DNA of 64,000 bases from CTSoil-075 sp964292325 (GTDB taxonomy: Bacteria > Bacillota > Negativicutes > DSM-13327): assembly GCA_964292325.1 (NCBI GenBank), contig CAXYVG010000004.1:3052-67051 (forward strand), written 5' to 3'. The position numbers and the translations under genes were made by a program. Below are positions 18,551 to 28,213 of this stretch, in pieces. Under the pieces are notes generated by a model. It had not been told where the DNA came from. It saw nothing but the letters and a program-made list of their open reading frames with translations, and searched no databases. How positions within the stretch are numbered: the stretch's first letter is position 1; each line of letters opens with the position of its first letter.

Positions 18551-19846
18551 TTATTTGTTTATAGAGCGCACTACAATTCGACTACCGTTAATACTCACCA
18601 CCTTTACTTTCGTGCCTGGCTCAATATATTTTCCTTCTGATACTACATCAATTTTCTCCCCATCAATATCAACAATTCCAGCTGGTCTAAGCAAACTAAC
18701 AACCAATCCTTCCCTACCAAGATAACCACTATAATCATGACTACTATTAAATCCATCTTGAGAGGACTCTGATTCTTTTAGCATTAACCTTGCCCATAAT
18801 GTACTGGATGGTAAAAATTTAAGTATCAATAAAAAAATAACAATGGCTACCACTAAACTAAAGGATAGTATACTAACAGCCGCCATATTGCCACCTAAGG
18901 TCAGAAAAAAACTTGCTATGATACAACCAATACCACTAATACCCCAAAAACCAAAACCAGGTACATACAGTTCAATCAGTAGCAGAAAAATACCGCTGAT
19001 AAATAAAATAAATTCAAGCCATCCTGCTACACCTGTCAACCACTGGCTACCAAAAAACAATAAAGCAGCAAATAAGCCAACCGCACCAGCAACACCCATA
19101 CCAGCGGTTTTGATCTCTGTAAAGATAGCTAAAAATATTACTGATAATAATAATGATTTTACTGTAGAATCCGATAACCAACTCGCTAATTTTTCCTGCG
19201 TACCAAGATTATATTCCACGATCTCATAGTCTATTAATTTATAATATTGGAGCACTACACTTCGATCTGCAGCTGATAGATCTGCATATCCAACTTGTAT
19301 TGCTTGATAATCTGCCAAAGCCAAAATTTGCCCTGGCGCCGCATATCCAGGTAACCCTAATGTCTTATCCACCATAGCCTCTGCCACTTTAACATTACGC
19401 CCCTTTTGATTGGCAGTCGCAGCAAACTCTGCCTTGAGTGCAGCAATTGTTTTCTCCGTAGTTGGAATAGGCTCTGCTGCACCAATACTTCCTCCCGGAG
19501 CAATCGCAATATGCTGATGAGCAAGAGCAATTAATGCTCCAGCTGACCAAGCCCGATTTTTTATATAACAAATTGTTTCTATAGGCGTTTGACTAATAAT
19601 ATCACGAATCGTAACTGCAGAATCAACCAAACCACCAAACGTATCCATTTCAATCATTATCGCTCTTGCCTGCTTGTTTTCCGCATCCGCTACCGCTTTT
19701 TTCACCAAAGCTGCCTGCCCACCATCAATTTCGCATTTTTTATTAATAATAACCACCGGTTGAGGATTGGCAAGCACTGTAGAGTAGGTCATAATTCCAC
19801 TAAAAACTATACACAGAGCGATCACTATAAAAATTCGACGCATCAT
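18551..19846 (-). CDS. NfeD protein with ClpP-like serine protease domain
   Basis: A 431-residue long-form NfeD (YqeZ-like). It has a signal peptide (1-26), a ClpP-class domain (about 30-215) with DTFGGLVDSAVTIRD and the catalytic SAG in WSAGALIALA, four to five TM helices (about 230-345), and a C-terminal OB domain (365-430, GREGLVVSLLRPAGIVDIDG). It partners the flotillin-like protein in membrane microdomains. It is the first gene of a three-gene unit. Confidence 0.93.
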   Translation of the reverse strand: MMRRIFIVIALCIVFSGIMTYSTVLANPQPVVIINKKCEIDGGQAALVKKAVADAENKQARAIMIEMDTFGGLVDSAVTIRDIISQTPIETICYIKNRAWSAGALIALAHQHIAIAPGGSIGAAEPIPTTEKTIAALKAEFAATANQKGRNVKVAEAMVDKTLGLPGYAAPGQILALADYQAIQVGYADLSAADRSVVLQYYKLIDYEIVEYNLGTQEKLASWLSDSTVKSLLLSVIFLAIFTEIKTAGMGVAGAVGLFAALLFFGSQWLTGVAGWLEFILFISGIFLLLIELYVPGFGFWGISGIGCIIASFFLTLGGNMAAVSILSFSLVVAIVIFLLILKFLPSSTLWARLMLKESESSQDGFNSSHDYSGYLGREGLVVSLLRPAGIVDIDGEKIDVVSEGKYIEPGTKVKVVSINGSRIVVRSINK

Positions 19847-19968
19847 ATCACTCCTATGCTATGATAAAATATTTGTTACTATGTAAAAATTTGCTTAATT
19901 CCCAGATGATTCTATTATACTACATATTATCTAAAAAACTTACCAATATATATTTTATCACTTCTCTA

Positions 19969-20065
19969 TAAGAAAAGACTTGGCTTCGGCCAAGTCTTCA
20001 GACGCAGGCAAAAGCCTTAGTCGTCCTTACTTGGAACCCTAGAAAGTGATATACTTTCTGATTCC
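19969..20065 (-). repeat. Structured intergenic repeat, copy B
   Basis: The best preserved copy. On the minus strand: GGAATCAGAAAGTATATCAC pairs with ACTTTCTAGGGTTCC, GACGACTAAGGC pairs with GCCTGCGTC, and GACTTGGCCGAAGCCAAGTC ends in TTTTCTT. It is located between the yqeY terminator and nfeD. Confidence 0.75.
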
Positions 20066-20073
20066 ATAAATTA

Positions 20074-20110
20074 AAATCCGGTACTTATTTAAAAAATAAG
20101 TACCGGATTT
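20074..20110 (-). terminator. Terminator after yqeY
   Basis: AAATCCGGTACTTATTT and its perfect complement form a 17-bp stem with a minimal loop, 3 bp past the yqeY stop. Confidence 0.8.
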
Positions 20111-20112
20111 AC

Positions 20113-20565
20113 TCATTGATTTAGCATCTCTCGTACAATGGTGTTTACCAACTTACCATCAGCACGTCCCTTGACTTTAGGCATAAGAACCGCCATCACT
20201 TTACCCATTTCTTTAGGGCTAACTGCACCAGATTCTGCTACAGCATTTGCTACTAAAGTACGGATTTCAGCTTCAGCTAGTTGCTCTGGTAAATAAGCCA
20301 TCAAAATTTCAAGTTCTTGTTCTAAGCTTTCGACCAAATCTGGACGATTGGCTTTTTTGAACTCATCCATTGAATCTCGACGCATTTTTACCTCTTTTGC
20401 CAAAACATCTAAAACCTCATCATTAGAAAGTTCTTGCTTACGATCAATCTCGACATTTTTTATGTTAGCGCGTACCATACGGATTACAGAAAGACGTAAC
20501 TTACCTGCCTCTTTGTCCCGCATAGCCTGCTTCATATCGTCTGTCAATCTCTCTTTTAGAGACAT
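20113..20565 (-). CDS. yqeY: GatB/YqeY domain protein
   Basis: A 150-residue YqeY family protein, related to the tail domain of GatB. It has an N-terminal helical region (MSLKERLTDDMKQAMRDKE...RLSVIRMVRANIKN) and C-terminal MGKVMAVLMPKVKGRADGKLVN. The ATG at 20565 has a GGAGG site 7 nt upstream. It is paired with rpsU, a common Firmicute order. Its role is unclear; it may bind tRNA or ribosomes. Confidence 0.92.
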   Translation of the reverse strand: MSLKERLTDDMKQAMRDKEAGKLRLSVIRMVRANIKNVEIDRKQELSNDEVLDVLAKEVKMRRDSMDEFKKANRPDLVESLEQELEILMAYLPEQLAEAEIRTLVANAVAESGAVSPKEMGKVMAVLMPKVKGRADGKLVNTIVREMLNQ

Positions 20566-20597
20566 ATACATACCTCCGAAACGTGCAAAATCTTTAC

Positions 20598-20771
20598 TTA
20601 GAACTTACGTTTACGCGCAGCTTCGGACTTTTTCTTGCGCTTTACGCTTGGTTTTTCATAATGCTCACGCTTTCTTATTTCAGCAAGGGTGCCTGCTTTT
20701 TGGCAAGTACGTTTGAATCTGCGGAGTGCACTATCAATTGTTTCGTTTTTTCCTACTTTAACTTCTGACAT
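20598..20771 (-). CDS. rpsU: Ribosomal protein S21
   Basis: A 57-residue 30S protein: VKVGKNETIDSALRRFKR then the basic tail HYEKPSVKRKKKSEAARKRK. The start at 20771 follows GGAGGG; the longer open frame upstream is not conserved. It precedes yqeY. Confidence 0.97.
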   Translation of the reverse strand: MSEVKVGKNETIDSALRRFKRTCQKAGTLAEIRKREHYEKPSVKRKKKSEAARKRKF

Positions 20772-20866
20772 CTGATATCCCTCCCTCCACTTGGACCGTT
20801 CCGGGGAAGTGTATTCTCTTACATACACCTAAAGATTATACACGATAATGTTATGCATTGTCAATA

Positions 20867-21214
20867 TTAACCTGGCGGCCATTTCATAAATCGTCCACCT
20901 AACATGTGCCAATGCAAATGATGAACAGTTTGCCCACCATTATCTTTTGTGTTTACTACCAAACGAAAGCCATCTTCATCTAGCCCTAACTCTGTGGCAA
21001 TCTTTGGAATGGTAGATAAAACATGACCCATAAGGGGAATATCTTCAGACGTAAGTTCCAGGAGATTCGCAATATGTTTTTTGGGAATTACCAGCACATG
21101 TACCGGCGCAGCTGGGTTTATATCAGGAAACGCAATGATATGTTCATCCTCATATAAAACAGTTACGGGTATTTCCTTGGCCGAAATTTTACAAAAAATA
21201 CATTCCTGCGGCAT
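20867..21214 (-). CDS. HIT-family nucleotide hydrolase/transferase
   Basis: A 115-residue histidine triad protein. It shows the HxHxH motif as HHLHWHMLGG, and an N-terminal zinc-type CIFCKISAKEIP. HIT proteins (HinT-like) hydrolyse AMP-amidates and similar compounds. The ATG at 21214 has a GGGAGGTG site; the extension upstream to 21319 is not family-like. It lies between mtaB and rpsU. Confidence 0.93.
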   Translation of the reverse strand: MPQECIFCKISAKEIPVTVLYEDEHIIAFPDINPAAPVHVLVIPKKHIANLLELTSEDIPLMGHVLSTIPKIATELGLDEDGFRLVVNTKDNGGQTVHHLHWHMLGGRFMKWPPG

Positions 21215-21380
21215 ACTACAACACCTCCCTTCTTGGCTCACTATGTTCATGTCGTCTGAGATAGATATGTAAATACTATAATCATAAATCACTATAATCA
21301 TAGAATCAGACTCTATCAAATTACCTATTCTGCTTTTTTTGTAGTTTTCCTGCTATAAAGTACAAATTTTATAATAAAAT

Positions 21381-22676
21381 TTAATCAATGATGGTTCCCC
21401 AGATACCATCACGATATAGTTTTTCTAAATGAACGGTATACATTTTCCGCTTTGTAGTATCAACCGCATTCGCGTATACTCTAATATAATTACCTGCTAA
21501 GCCCTCTACTATACCATCATGTTCTGGTTCAAATAAGACAGTTATATCTTGATTTAGAAACCGCTTTTGAAATTCGCTAGTTTTTTTCTCAGCTAATTGT
21601 TGCATTTGATGCACTCTACGCTTTTTTTCCTCTTCCAGCACTTGATCAGCATAATCCGCTGCCGGTGTCCCCCTGCGCTTAGAATACGGGAAAATATGCA
21701 TACTAGAAAAGTTCATACTTTCTACAAATTGCAAAGCATTAGCAAACATGTCCTCTGTTTCCCCAGGAAATCCAACAATAATATCGGTAGATATCGCGAT
21801 ATCTGGTATTCGAAGTTGAATGTTTTCAATCAACTCGCGATACTGAGCTAACGTATAATGGCGATTCATCGCCAAAAGAACCTGATCATCACCTGCTTGC
21901 AATGGTAAATGTAGGTGATGACAAAGTCTATGATCCTCTTTCATAATATCAATTAATTCATCTGACACTTCAATTGATTCTAATGATCCTAATCTTAGCT
22001 GCACAAGACCGTCTAGATTCAGTACAGCCTTCACTGCATCCACCAAAGTGTCCTCGCCATGTTCACGGCCATAAGCCCCTAGATGAATTCCTGTCAGTAC
22101 AATTTCTTTAAATCCAGCTGCAATCAATTTTGTAGCTTCTGTAATCACACTCGCTAGAGGGCGAGACCGAAGAGGTCCTCGCGTATAAGGAATAATACAA
22201 TAAGAGCAAAAATTAGTACAACCTTCTTGTATTTTTAGAAATGCCCGTGTACGCCCCGGTGTTTCAAACAACGGAATATCCTCAAAATGATCTGCAGTCA
22301 TAATATTGCTAACAACATTTAACACCGTATCAGAATTACCAGCTTGTTCCACAAGATCCACAATCTGTTGCCGATCTTGCGTTCCCACAATCAGATCAAC
22401 GCCTTCAATTGCTTCAATCTCTTCCGGCGACACCTGGGCATAACAACCCGATACCGCTACAACAGCTTTATCATTTAGCCTGATGGCTCGCCGAATAAGC
22501 TGGCGTGATTTCTTTTCACCCAAATGAGTCACGGAGCAGGTATTAATCACATATACATCTGCCACTTCATCAAAAGAAGTGATTTGATAACCACGCTGCT
22601 TAAATAGCCCTTCCATAATCTCTGTCTCAAACTGATTTACTTTACATCCTAGCGTAGTAAATGCAACTCGTGGCAC
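21381..22676 (-). CDS. mtaB: tRNA t6A37 methylthiotransferase MtaB
   Basis: A 431-residue radical SAM methylthiotransferase converting t6A37 to ms2t6A37 in tRNA. Domains: UPF0004 (1-120; TLGCKVNQFETE with cluster Cys at 10, NTCSVTH and SGCYAQ), radical SAM with CTNFCSYC (about 152-159), and a C-terminal TRAM domain. It follows rsmE with 2 bp between them, at the tail of the heat-shock operon. Confidence 0.93.
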   Translation of the reverse strand: MPRVAFTTLGCKVNQFETEIMEGLFKQRGYQITSFDEVADVYVINTCSVTHLGEKKSRQLIRRAIRLNDKAVVAVSGCYAQVSPEEIEAIEGVDLIVGTQDRQQIVDLVEQAGNSDTVLNVVSNIMTADHFEDIPLFETPGRTRAFLKIQEGCTNFCSYCIIPYTRGPLRSRPLASVITEATKLIAAGFKEIVLTGIHLGAYGREHGEDTLVDAVKAVLNLDGLVQLRLGSLESIEVSDELIDIMKEDHRLCHHLHLPLQAGDDQVLLAMNRHYTLAQYRELIENIQLRIPDIAISTDIIVGFPGETEDMFANALQFVESMNFSSMHIFPYSKRRGTPAADYADQVLEEEKKRRVHQMQQLAEKKTSEFQKRFLNQDITVLFEPEHDGIVEGLAGNYIRVYANAVDTTKRKMYTVHLEKLYRDGIWGTIID

Positions 22677-22678
22677 AC

Positions 22679-23413
22679 TCAGCCCCCCAAATCACCATAT
22701 TCATACATGAGAATCGATAACCCCGCTAATGCAGCTGTCTCTGTGCGCAAAATACGTGGTCCTATGGTAACAATAGAGGCACCATGACTACTGCACATTG
22801 CAACTTCTTTGGCACTAAAACCACCTTCAGGACCTACTATGAGCAGATAGTTTTCCCCGTGGTGCTGAGTTAAAGCTTGCTTTAGACCCTGCATAGCTTG
22901 TCCTTCATATAGCATCAATACGACGATATCATCAGCAAGGCTCTCGAATAGAGCTGACAAAGTTGCAATCGGTTCCACGGTAGGAACGAGCGAGCGACCA
23001 CATTGTTTTGCAGCCTCCATCGCAATCTTCTGCCAGCGTTCACGCCTGGTATTTTTTTTAGCATGATCATAATGCACTACACAATGTTCTAATTCAAGCG
23101 GATAAATCCCTTTTACCCCTAGTTCCACTGCTTTTTGTACAATATAATCCATCTTATCGCTTTTCGGCAACCCTTGTGCCAAATAAATAGTAACAGGTGC
23201 TTCTTTGTCTTCCACTACTGTTTCTTGTAGAGTCACGATCACCTTATCCACTGCAATCTGATCAATCCTTGCAATACCACTACTTCCATCCGGCGATACC
23301 ACAATAATGCGATGACCGACAGGAAGTCGTAGAACTCTGCTGATATGATGAGCATCTAATCCTTCAATACTCATCTCATCAAGTAATGGAGTATCAATAA
23401 AAAAGCGACGCAA
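22679..23413 (-). CDS. rsmE: 16S rRNA m3U1498 methyltransferase RsmE
   Basis: A 244-residue SPOUT methyltransferase. It opens LRRFFID, and ends with the knot segment LLIVGPEGGFSAKEV and LGPRILRTETAAL-like IGPRILRTETAALAGLSILM. The protein family starts at RRFFID, so the TTG at 23413 behind AAAGGGGG is the likely start, a few bases past the prmA stop. A longer in-frame version overlaps prmA and is not supported. Confidence 0.93.
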   Translation of the reverse strand: MRRFFIDTPLLDEMSIEGLDAHHISRVLRLPVGHRIIVVSPDGSSGIARIDQIAVDKVIVTLQETVVEDKEAPVTIYLAQGLPKSDKMDYIVQKAVELGVKGIYPLELEHCVVHYDHAKKNTRRERWQKIAMEAAKQCGRSLVPTVEPIATLSALFESLADDIVVLMLYEGQAMQGLKQALTQHHGENYLLIVGPEGGFSAKEVAMCSSHGASIVTIGPRILRTETAALAGLSILMYEYGDLGG

Positions 23414-23414
23414 A

Positions 23415-24353
23415 TTAGCAGCCCCCTTTGTGAGCCACCATCGCAACCCATCCGCCTTCTTCAATCACTTTATCAATGACTAAATTTTGTTCTAACATCG
23501 CAGCCGTAACATCGCTTAAACGTTCGGTAATAATACCACTGGCAATAAAAACACCACCGTCTTTTAATCGTCCAGGGATATCCACTACGAGTTTAATCAC
23601 AATATCGGCAATAATATTAGCAATGATAACATCCGCTTGCCCTGTGATTCCTGTTAATAAATCACCATGAGCTACATGGACGATGTCTTGCACCTTGTTA
23701 ATCTCTATATTTTCGCTAGCTACCCGCACGGCAACACGGTCAAAATCTACAGCCTGCACCGTAGTCGCACCAAGTTTTGCAGCAGCTATAGATAAAATAC
23801 CTGATCCTGTACCTACATCAAATACAACATGCCCCGGTTTTATCACTTCTTCTAATACTCGACAACACATCGCTGTCGTATGATGAGTTCCTGTCCCAAA
23901 AGCCATACCAGGATCGAGTTCAATAACCAAATCATCCTGCATCAGTGTATATTCTTCCCAAGATGGTTTGATAACGATTCGCTCTCCAACTTTTATAGGA
24001 TGAAAAAATTCTTTCCATGATGATGCCCAATCTTCTTCCATAACTTCACGACATTCCCTGATCCCTGATCCATTATCGATGCCATACGTCACTAATTCTT
24101 GAAATTTTTCTTCAAAAAATCCGAGTTTTGCATCTAGATGCTCATCTGCAGGTAAATATGCCTTTACCGTTACAATTTCAGTATTGACTTCTTCGGGAAT
24201 ATCCGAATAATCCCATCGTCCAGACCTAAGGTATGAATTAACAAGCTCAGGATCTTCGACAACAACACCGCTAGACCCCAAGTCATGAAAAATGTTAGCT
24301 ACCATATCAGCAGCCTCATGTGTAGTCTGAATACTAATTTCAGCCCATTTCAT
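23415..24353 (-). CDS. prmA: Ribosomal protein L11 methyltransferase
   Basis: A 312-residue PrmA that trimethylates ribosomal protein L11. An N-terminal ferredoxin-like substrate domain is followed by SAM motif I VFDVGTGSGILSIAAAKLGA (about 177), and NIIADIVIKL as the NxxA-type motif IV. It follows dnaJ in the widespread dnaJ-prmA-rsmE order. Confidence 0.95.
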   Translation of the reverse strand: MKWAEISIQTTHEAADMVANIFHDLGSSGVVVEDPELVNSYLRSGRWDYSDIPEEVNTEIVTVKAYLPADEHLDAKLGFFEEKFQELVTYGIDNGSGIRECREVMEEDWASSWKEFFHPIKVGERIVIKPSWEEYTLMQDDLVIELDPGMAFGTGTHHTTAMCCRVLEEVIKPGHVVFDVGTGSGILSIAAAKLGATTVQAVDFDRVAVRVASENIEINKVQDIVHVAHGDLLTGITGQADVIIANIIADIVIKLVVDIPGRLKDGGVFIASGIITERLSDVTAAMLEQNLVIDKVIEEGGWVAMVAHKGGC

Positions 24354-24376
24354 ACCAATCGCCCCTTATATTTAAT

Positions 24377-25516
24377 TTATACTCCACCAAAGATGTCCTT
24401 TACCTTTTTAAAGAAATTCTTTTGCTCTTGATTGATATTTTCTCCACTTGCTTTCGCAAATTCTTGTAACAGTTCCCGTTGCTTATCATTTAATTTTTGT
24501 GGCGTAAGTACTTTGACTCGTACATGTTGGTCACCACGTCCATTACCTCTAAGATGCGGAATACCTTTCTCTTTTAAGCGGAATACAGTACCAGATTGAG
24601 TCCCTTCTGTAATTTTAAGTTTTACTTTACCATCAAGTGTAGGAACTTCAATTTCATCACCCAAAGTAGCCTGTACGAAACTAATTGGTACCTCGCAGAT
24701 GACTTCACTACCTTCACGTGTAAATAGTTTGTGCCCTTTTACAAAAATATAAACATATAAATCTCCAGCAGGGCCCCCACGAGCACCAGCTTCGCCTTCA
24801 TTTGAGACGCGAAGTCTTGAACCATTATCAACACCAGCTGGGATTTTAACTTTAATTTTACGTTTTGCACGTACTTTCCCCTGTCCATGGCATTCTTTAC
24901 ATGGTGATTGTACAATTTTCCCTTCCCCATTACAACGATCACAAGTTCTCGTATTGATCATGCGGCCAAAAGGTGTGTTCTGAGCGACTTGTACTTGCCC
25001 TGTTCCCTTACACTGACTACATGTTTCCGCATGTGTTCCAGGAGCAGCACCTGAGCCACCGCATTTTTTACAATCTTCGGTTCGAGGAATTTGAATTTCT
25101 GTTTCGACACCAAAAGCGGCTTGTTCAAAAGCAATTTCCATATCATAACGTAAATCCGATCCTTTTTCTGGACCTGCATGACGACCGCCAAAACCCGACT
25201 GTCCACCAAAAAACATGTCGAATATATCATTAAAGCCGCCACCGCCGCCGCCACCAAATCCGCCAAATCCTCCAGCACCACCGCCACTACCATCAAAAGC
25301 AGCATGCCCCATTTGGTCATATTGCCCACGACGATCCGCATTGGATAGAACCTCATAGGCTTCATTTACTTCTTTAAACTTAGCTTCTGCCTCTGGTTTA
25401 TCGCGGTTTACGTCTGGATGGTACTTACGAGCCATTTTACGAAAGGCCTTTTTTATTTCATCATCAGACGCATTCTTATTCACGCCTAGCACTTCATAAT
25501 AGTCGCGTTTACTCAC
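24377..25516 (-). CDS. dnaJ: Chaperone DnaJ
   Basis: A 379-residue type I Hsp40 that delivers substrates to DnaK and stimulates its ATPase. J domain with HPD (KYHPDVN), a Gly/Phe-rich linker (about 75-120), four CxxCxGxG zinc repeats (CKKCGGSG, CSQCKGTG, CDRCNGEG, CKECHGQG), and the C-terminal substrate domains. Start is GTG at 25516 with an AGGATG site, giving the canonical protein. Confidence 0.97.
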   Translation of the reverse strand: MSKRDYYEVLGVNKNASDDEIKKAFRKMARKYHPDVNRDKPEAEAKFKEVNEAYEVLSNADRRGQYDQMGHAAFDGSGGGAGGFGGFGGGGGGGFNDIFDMFFGGQSGFGGRHAGPEKGSDLRYDMEIAFEQAAFGVETEIQIPRTEDCKKCGGSGAAPGTHAETCSQCKGTGQVQVAQNTPFGRMINTRTCDRCNGEGKIVQSPCKECHGQGKVRAKRKIKVKIPAGVDNGSRLRVSNEGEAGARGGPAGDLYVYIFVKGHKLFTREGSEVICEVPISFVQATLGDEIEVPTLDGKVKLKITEGTQSGTVFRLKEKGIPHLRGNGRGDQHVRVKVLTPQKLNDKQRELLQEFAKASGENINQEQKNFFKKVKDIFGGV

Positions 25517-25636
25517 TTTACACCATCCTAAAACTTTATATTTCACAGCAAAAAACAATTGAACCACAAAAACACACAGTGCCTTTAGGGCAATATCATG
25601 TCTGAGCGGTTAATTAAACCATTACTAATTATATAG

Positions 25637-25670
25637 TATTTGGCAGGGAATACAATATCCCTGCCAAATA
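25637..25670 (-). other. dnaK-dnaJ intercistronic hairpin
   Basis: A 13-bp perfect stem, TATTTGGCAGGGA / TCCCTGCCAAATA, with an 8-base loop and no U-run. It probably stabilises or partially terminates the upstream dnaK message instead of fully ending transcription. Confidence 0.65.
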
Positions 25671-25698
25671 TCTATTACTTCCTCTTACTTAAGTGGGA

Positions 25699-27537
25699 TT
25701 ACTTCTTTTCATCGTCGACTACTTTATATTCAGCGTCAACAATTTTTTCGTCTTTTTCCCCACCAGGTGCTGCTTGCCCTGCTTGAGCAGCCTCAGCAGC
25801 TTCTTGTTCTTCTTTATACATAGCAGCTGACATTTCATACAATGGTTTTGTTAACTCTTCTGTATCTGCTTTAATTTTTTCAATGTCTGTGCCTTTTAGG
25901 CTTTCTTTCAATTGTTCAGCAGCTTTTTCTACTTTTTCTACTAGTTCTTTATCTGCTTTATCGCCCATATCTTTAATGGTCTTTTCTGCTTGGTATACTA
26001 AAGAATCAGCATTATTACGAGTTTCTACTTCATCTTTACGTGCTTTATCTTCCGCAGCATGTGCTTCTGCTTCTTGTACCATGCGTTCAATATCATCTTT
26101 ATTCATGCCACCTGAAGAGGTAATGGTGATTTTTTGTTCTTTACCAGTTCCCAAATCTTTTGCTGATACATGAACAATACCATTCGCATCAATATCAAAT
26201 TTTACTTCGATACGTGGCACACCGCGTTGTGCTGGTGGAATATCTTTTAGTTCAAAACGACCTAGAGTCTTATTGTAGGTAGCCATTTCACGTTCACCTT
26301 GTAAAACATGAATGTCTACAGAAGGTTGATTATCAGCAGCTGTGGAGAATATTTGGCTCTTAGATGTAGGAATCGTAGTATTACGTTCAATAATCTTAGT
26401 GCATACGCCACCTAATGTTTCAATACCAAGAGAAAGTGGAGTAACATCAAGAAGTAGCACGTCTTTTACTTCGCCTACAAGTACACCAGCCTGGATAGCA
26501 GCCCCTACCGCTACACATTCATCAGGATTTACACCACGATGAGGTTCTTTACCCAAGAATTTTTTAATCGCTTCTTGTACTGCTGGAATACGAGTCGAAC
26601 CACCAACCAAGATTACTTTTTCAATATCGCTTGGAGACAAACCAGAGTCGCTCATAGCCTGGCGAGTTGGTCCCATTGTAGATTCAACCAAATCAGCAGT
26701 TAATTCATCAAATTTAGCTCTTGTAAGGTTAAGATCCAAATGCTTAGGACCATTTTGATCTGCCGTAATAAATGGTAAGTTAATATTTGTAGTCATTACG
26801 CCAGACAATTCGATTTTCGCTTTTTCAGCTGCTTCGCGTAAACGTTGCTCTGCCATGCGATCTTTTGATAAATCAACGCCAGTTTCTTTTTTGAATTCAG
26901 AAATAAACCATTTCATGATACGTTCATCAAAATCATCGCCGCCCAAACGGTTATTACCATTGGTAGCTTTTACTTCAAATACGCCTTCACCAAGTTCTAG
27001 GATGGATACATCAAACGTACCGCCCCCTAAGTCAAATACAAGTACTGTATGGTCATCACCTTTGTCAATACCATAGGCAAGCGCTGCTGCTGTTGGTTCA
27101 TTGATAATTCTTAGTACTTCAAGACCAGCAATCGTTCCTGCATCTTTCGTTGCTTGACGTTGGCTATCATTATAATATGCAGGAACAGTGATTACAGCTT
27201 TCGTCACTGTTTGACCTAAATAAGCTTCTGCATCTGTTTTTAATTTTTGCAAAATCATTGCGGAAATTTCTTGTGGTGTATAGTTTTTGCCATCAATTGT
27301 TACTTTATGATCTGTACCCATATGACGTTTGATCGAACTAATTGTACGATCAGGATTGGACACCGCTTGACGTTTTGCAACTTGACCAACTAAACGTTCA
27401 TCTGTCTTAGAAAAACCTACGACAGATGGAGTAATGCGTGCACCTTCCGCATTCGCAATAACAACTGGTTCTCCACCTTCCATTACTGCTACACATGAAT
27501 TTGTTGTTCCAAGATCTATACCAATTACTTTTGACAT
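25699..27537 (-). CDS. dnaK: Chaperone DnaK (Hsp70)
   Basis: A 612-residue Hsp70. The ATPase domain shows IGIDLGTTNSCVAV, DLGGGTFDVSIL and VGGSTRIPAV; the substrate-binding domain contains TPLSLGIETLGG; and the C-terminal lid ends in an acidic tail (EKDEKIVDAEYKVVDDEKK). It lies in the order hrcA-group III chaperonin-grpE-dnaK-dnaJ, under HrcA control from the CIRCE site upstream. Confidence 0.98.
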   Translation of the reverse strand: MSKVIGIDLGTTNSCVAVMEGGEPVVIANAEGARITPSVVGFSKTDERLVGQVAKRQAVSNPDRTISSIKRHMGTDHKVTIDGKNYTPQEISAMILQKLKTDAEAYLGQTVTKAVITVPAYYNDSQRQATKDAGTIAGLEVLRIINEPTAAALAYGIDKGDDHTVLVFDLGGGTFDVSILELGEGVFEVKATNGNNRLGGDDFDERIMKWFISEFKKETGVDLSKDRMAEQRLREAAEKAKIELSGVMTTNINLPFITADQNGPKHLDLNLTRAKFDELTADLVESTMGPTRQAMSDSGLSPSDIEKVILVGGSTRIPAVQEAIKKFLGKEPHRGVNPDECVAVGAAIQAGVLVGEVKDVLLLDVTPLSLGIETLGGVCTKIIERNTTIPTSKSQIFSTAADNQPSVDIHVLQGEREMATYNKTLGRFELKDIPPAQRGVPRIEVKFDIDANGIVHVSAKDLGTGKEQKITITSSGGMNKDDIERMVQEAEAHAAEDKARKDEVETRNNADSLVYQAEKTIKDMGDKADKELVEKVEKAAEQLKESLKGTDIEKIKADTEELTKPLYEMSAAMYKEEQEAAEAAQAGQAAPGGEKDEKIVDAEYKVVDDEKK

Positions 27538-27644
27538 GATGTATTCCTCCTCGAATATGTAAAATTTTGTACATTCAAATGAAGTCTATGCGACTTATAT
27601 CTTACAGAAGTAACAGATATTCTCTTACTTCTAATTAAGAACTC

Positions 27645-28196
27645 TTAATTACCCACGACTTTTACCATACTAGGTCTAATCACCTTACCACGTACAGTAT
27701 ACCCTTTTTGTAATTCTTCCACGATCGTGCCGTCTACTTGATTTTCATCTTCGACACGCATAACCGCTTCATGCTTTTGTGGATCAAAAATCTGTCCCAC
27801 TGCTTCCACTGTTGCCAATCCACATTTTTCAAGAACCTGAAGGAACTGACGATGAATCATCTCAACCCCTTGTAAGACAGTTGCCGCATCTTGTGTTGCT
27901 GCACTGCTTAAAGCTCTTTCAAAATTATCAACTACCGGTAATAAATCAAGTAGTACATTTTGCGCTACAACAACTGATAAATCTTCTTTTTCTTGACGAG
28001 TACGGCGGCGATGATTTTCAAAATCGGCCTGCAAGCGTTTATAGCGGTCAATATGTTCTTCCACTAAACGTTTTTGCTCTACAATATCTGCTTCCAATTT
28101 ATTTGTCTCATCATTTTCTACACTATCAATAATCGGCTCGACAGTTTCCTCTACTACTTCATCATTCGCATTCTCTACTTCGTTTTCTTTAGTCAA
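27645..28196 (-). CDS. grpE: Nucleotide exchange factor GrpE
   Basis: A 183-residue GrpE that releases ADP from DnaK. An acidic N-terminus (1-35) and long coiled coil (about 35-85, including RYKRLQADFENHRRRTRQEKED) precede the beta-wing domain with VEAVGQIFDPQKHEAVMRVE and the GY.v.gkviRPs.V end (KGYTVRGKVIRPSMVKV). It is preceded by the chaperonin gene (18 bp). Confidence 0.96.
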   Translation of the reverse strand: MTKENEVENANDEVVEETVEPIIDSVENDETNKLEADIVEQKRLVEEHIDRYKRLQADFENHRRRTRQEKEDLSVVVAQNVLLDLLPVVDNFERALSSAATQDAATVLQGVEMIHRQFLQVLEKCGLATVEAVGQIFDPQKHEAVMRVEDENQVDGTIVEELQKGYTVRGKVIRPSMVKVVGN

Positions 28197-28213
28197 TTAT
28201 ATCACCTCATATT

